A stretch of 42,194 nucleotides of DNA from Bacillota bacterium (GTDB lineage Bacteria > Bacillota > Clostridia > Lachnospirales > Lachnospiraceae), in contig JAEZVF010000036.1 of NCBI GenBank assembly GCA_023443225.1, positions 1 to 42,194 on the forward strand, written 5' to 3'. Shown piece by piece: positions 41,154 through 42,194 of this stretch. The translations under genes were made by a program, and so were the position numbers. Within the stretch, counting starts at the first letter, position 1; each line of letters starts with the position of its first letter. The notes below the pieces were generated by a model. The model was given only the letters and a program-made list of their open reading frames with translations, made no database searches and was not told the DNA's origin.

Positions 41154-41747
41154 TTACTCTGTTTCTTCTTCATCCGATTCTTGTACCTCTTGTACTCGTG
41201 ATTCACTTACAGAGGTAATAAGAAGCTCTGGATCAACATCTGCAGTTAATCCATCAGCAAGTTTAATATCAGAAAACAGAATACTATCGCCAGCCTTCAT
41301 ATTTGATACATCAATCTCTATAGCATCAGGAATGTCTTGTGGCAACCCTTTTATAAGGATACTGTTCGTTTGTTTGTTTACAATCAATCTTCTAGATTCA
41401 AGTACTTCTACTCCAAGTAATTTAATGGCTACGTCTGTATTAACTTCTTCAGAAAGAGAAACTTGTTGAAATTCCAAACTTAGATATTCATTTTTTATTC
41501 CTGAATATTGGATCTCTTTTACCATTACTGTATAAGTATTTTTGTCCGAACTTTCAAGTTTAAATACAGAATTTCTACCGCTTTTACGCAAGGATTTTAT
41601 AAATTCATCTCTTTTTAATGCTATCGATATAGAATCTTTTCCTCTACAGGAAATACTAGCCGGTAAATATCCATTCCGCCTTAACAACTTGTTTGCACCC
41701 TTAGTTGACTTTTCTCTTGTTGCTATTTTAATAATTGTTTGTTCCAT
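41154..41747 (-). CDS. rplY: 50S ribosomal protein L25 / general stress protein Ctc
   Basis: A 197-residue, two-domain TL5/CTC-type L25. The N-terminal 5S-rRNA-binding domain has REKSTKGANKLLRRNGYLPA and VMVKEIQYS. The C-terminal beta domain follows (DVAIKLLGVEV, ELLITSVSES), then an acidic tail ending SDEEETE. Binds 5S rRNA in the large subunit; induced by stress in Bacillus. AAGGAGGAAATCATAC precedes ATG 41747. Single gene with a long upstream leader (about 250 nt). Confidence 0.93.
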   Translation of the reverse strand: MEQTIIKIATREKSTKGANKLLRRNGYLPASISCRGKDSISIALKRDEFIKSLRKSGRNSVFKLESSDKNTYTVMVKEIQYSGIKNEYLSLEFQQVSLSEEVNTDVAIKLLGVEVLESRRLIVNKQTNSILIKGLPQDIPDAIEIDVSNMKAGDSILFSDIKLADGLTADVDPELLITSVSESRVQEVQESDEEETE

Positions 41748-42034
41748 GTATGATTTCCTCCTTATTGTTGTTGTTATTTAGTATCTAATTGAATCAAAGA
41801 TGTTGTTGAGTCTTTCTAAGCTAAAATAATAGACAACTTTAACCTCACAATATAAGTTCTCGCTTGGGGAGCAGGAAACTTTGTGAATATTATAGTTGAC
41901 TAAATTAAAGTTACGATATAAATTGTTTCGAAAATATAGTAGACGCGAGTTTATTATATACTAAATAACATTATTAACATCGAATTGTAAAACAAATATA
42001 CTTTATATTATACACGAAATAAAAAAACTGTCCA
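41748..42034 (-). promoter_or_regulatory. L25 promoter and long untranslated leader
   Basis: Minus strand: TGGACA (42034-42029), 16-bp spacer, TATAAT (42012-42007). Transcription would start near 42000, leaving about 250 nt of AT-rich leader before the L25 gene; further TATAAT-like boxes inside (near 41960 and 41890) could shorten it. No terminator or recognised riboswitch is visible. The rest to 42194 shows no supported gene. Confidence 0.45.
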
Positions 42035-42194
42035 GTCCATTTTTAAATTCGCTGATAATATAACGATAACGAGAATTGAATAATTAATTTCCACCCCTCT
42101 CACCACTTGATGTGGACATAACTATTTCAAAAATAAATGTGGAAGTAAGTCTTTCAAAAAGTTATGATGTTTATGGTGGTGCCTCTTTAGGAGG

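Noticed and set aside
42088..42194. Partial gene at the right edge, either strand
   Set aside because: Short open frames exist on both strands (a plus-strand frame from 42088, and a minus-strand frame ending near 42125), but neither has a site, a start in context or a recognisable motif.

Overview
The window looks like chromosomal DNA of an anaerobic, spore-forming, low-GC Firmicute, most likely of the Lachnospiraceae type (Lachnoclostridium phytofermentans-like; inferred, not searched). The reasons are AT-rich intergenic DNA, AAGGAGG ribosome binding sites with several TTG/GTG starts, an alanine T-box, [FeFe]-hydrogenase maturases, a CotF-like coat protein, a clostridial subtilase and the glycoside-hydrolase/ABC-transporter content. 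I see no tRNA, rRNA, IS element, prophage or CRISPR array.

Layout. (1) 1-9030, minus strand: a carbohydrate operon with lipoprotein binding protein, two permeases, AraC regulator, cytoplasmic GHL6-type putative glycosidase, allulose-6-phosphate/ribulose-phosphate-type epimerase, ROK sugar kinase and class I phosphomannose isomerase. (2) 9190-13360, minus: hydE-hydG-hydF, which build the H-cluster of [FeFe]-hydrogenase, behind a structured leader with an intrinsic terminator. (3) 13420-15140, plus: an alanine-specifier T-box leader and alaA. (4) 15175-18100: a two-component system. (5) 18230-23460: an iron alcohol dehydrogenase behind a MerR-type promoter, a GH13 alpha-glucosidase and a subtilase. 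(6) 23530-33520: a dispersed nickel-pincer-nucleotide (NPN) system with a LarA-family racemase, a zinc dehydrogenase and a divergent GntR regulator, then larC-larE, an ECF sigma/anti-sigma pair and a convergent larB. A LysR regulator and an unknown coiled-coil protein lie between. (7) 33587-37000: a CotF-like protein, a D-2-hydroxyacid dehydrogenase and a PadR regulator with a HAAS-SEDS fusion. (8) 37055-41747: pdxS (no pdxT beside it), metNIQ and a L25/Ctc ribosomal protein.

How it fits together. LarB, LarC and LarE make the NPN cofactor that a LarA-type racemase needs, so 23.5-33.5 kb holds a full cofactor pathway plus one probable client enzyme. That client sits with a dehydrogenase under a GntR/FCD regulator with visible operators, which suggests catabolism of a hydroxy acid or sugar acid rather than plain lactate racemisation. 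The most unusual signals are three long structured leaders in front of metal-cofactor genes. The hydE leader has a terminator and a 9-bp competing pairing. The larB leader has a strong promoter, duplicated hairpins and a terminator 35 nt before the start codon. The larCE leader folds as a three-way junction beginning at the predicted transcription start. None matches a riboswitch class I recognise.

Many coding starts were reassigned from ribosome binding site position, promoter position or family length; the reasons are given gene by gene.
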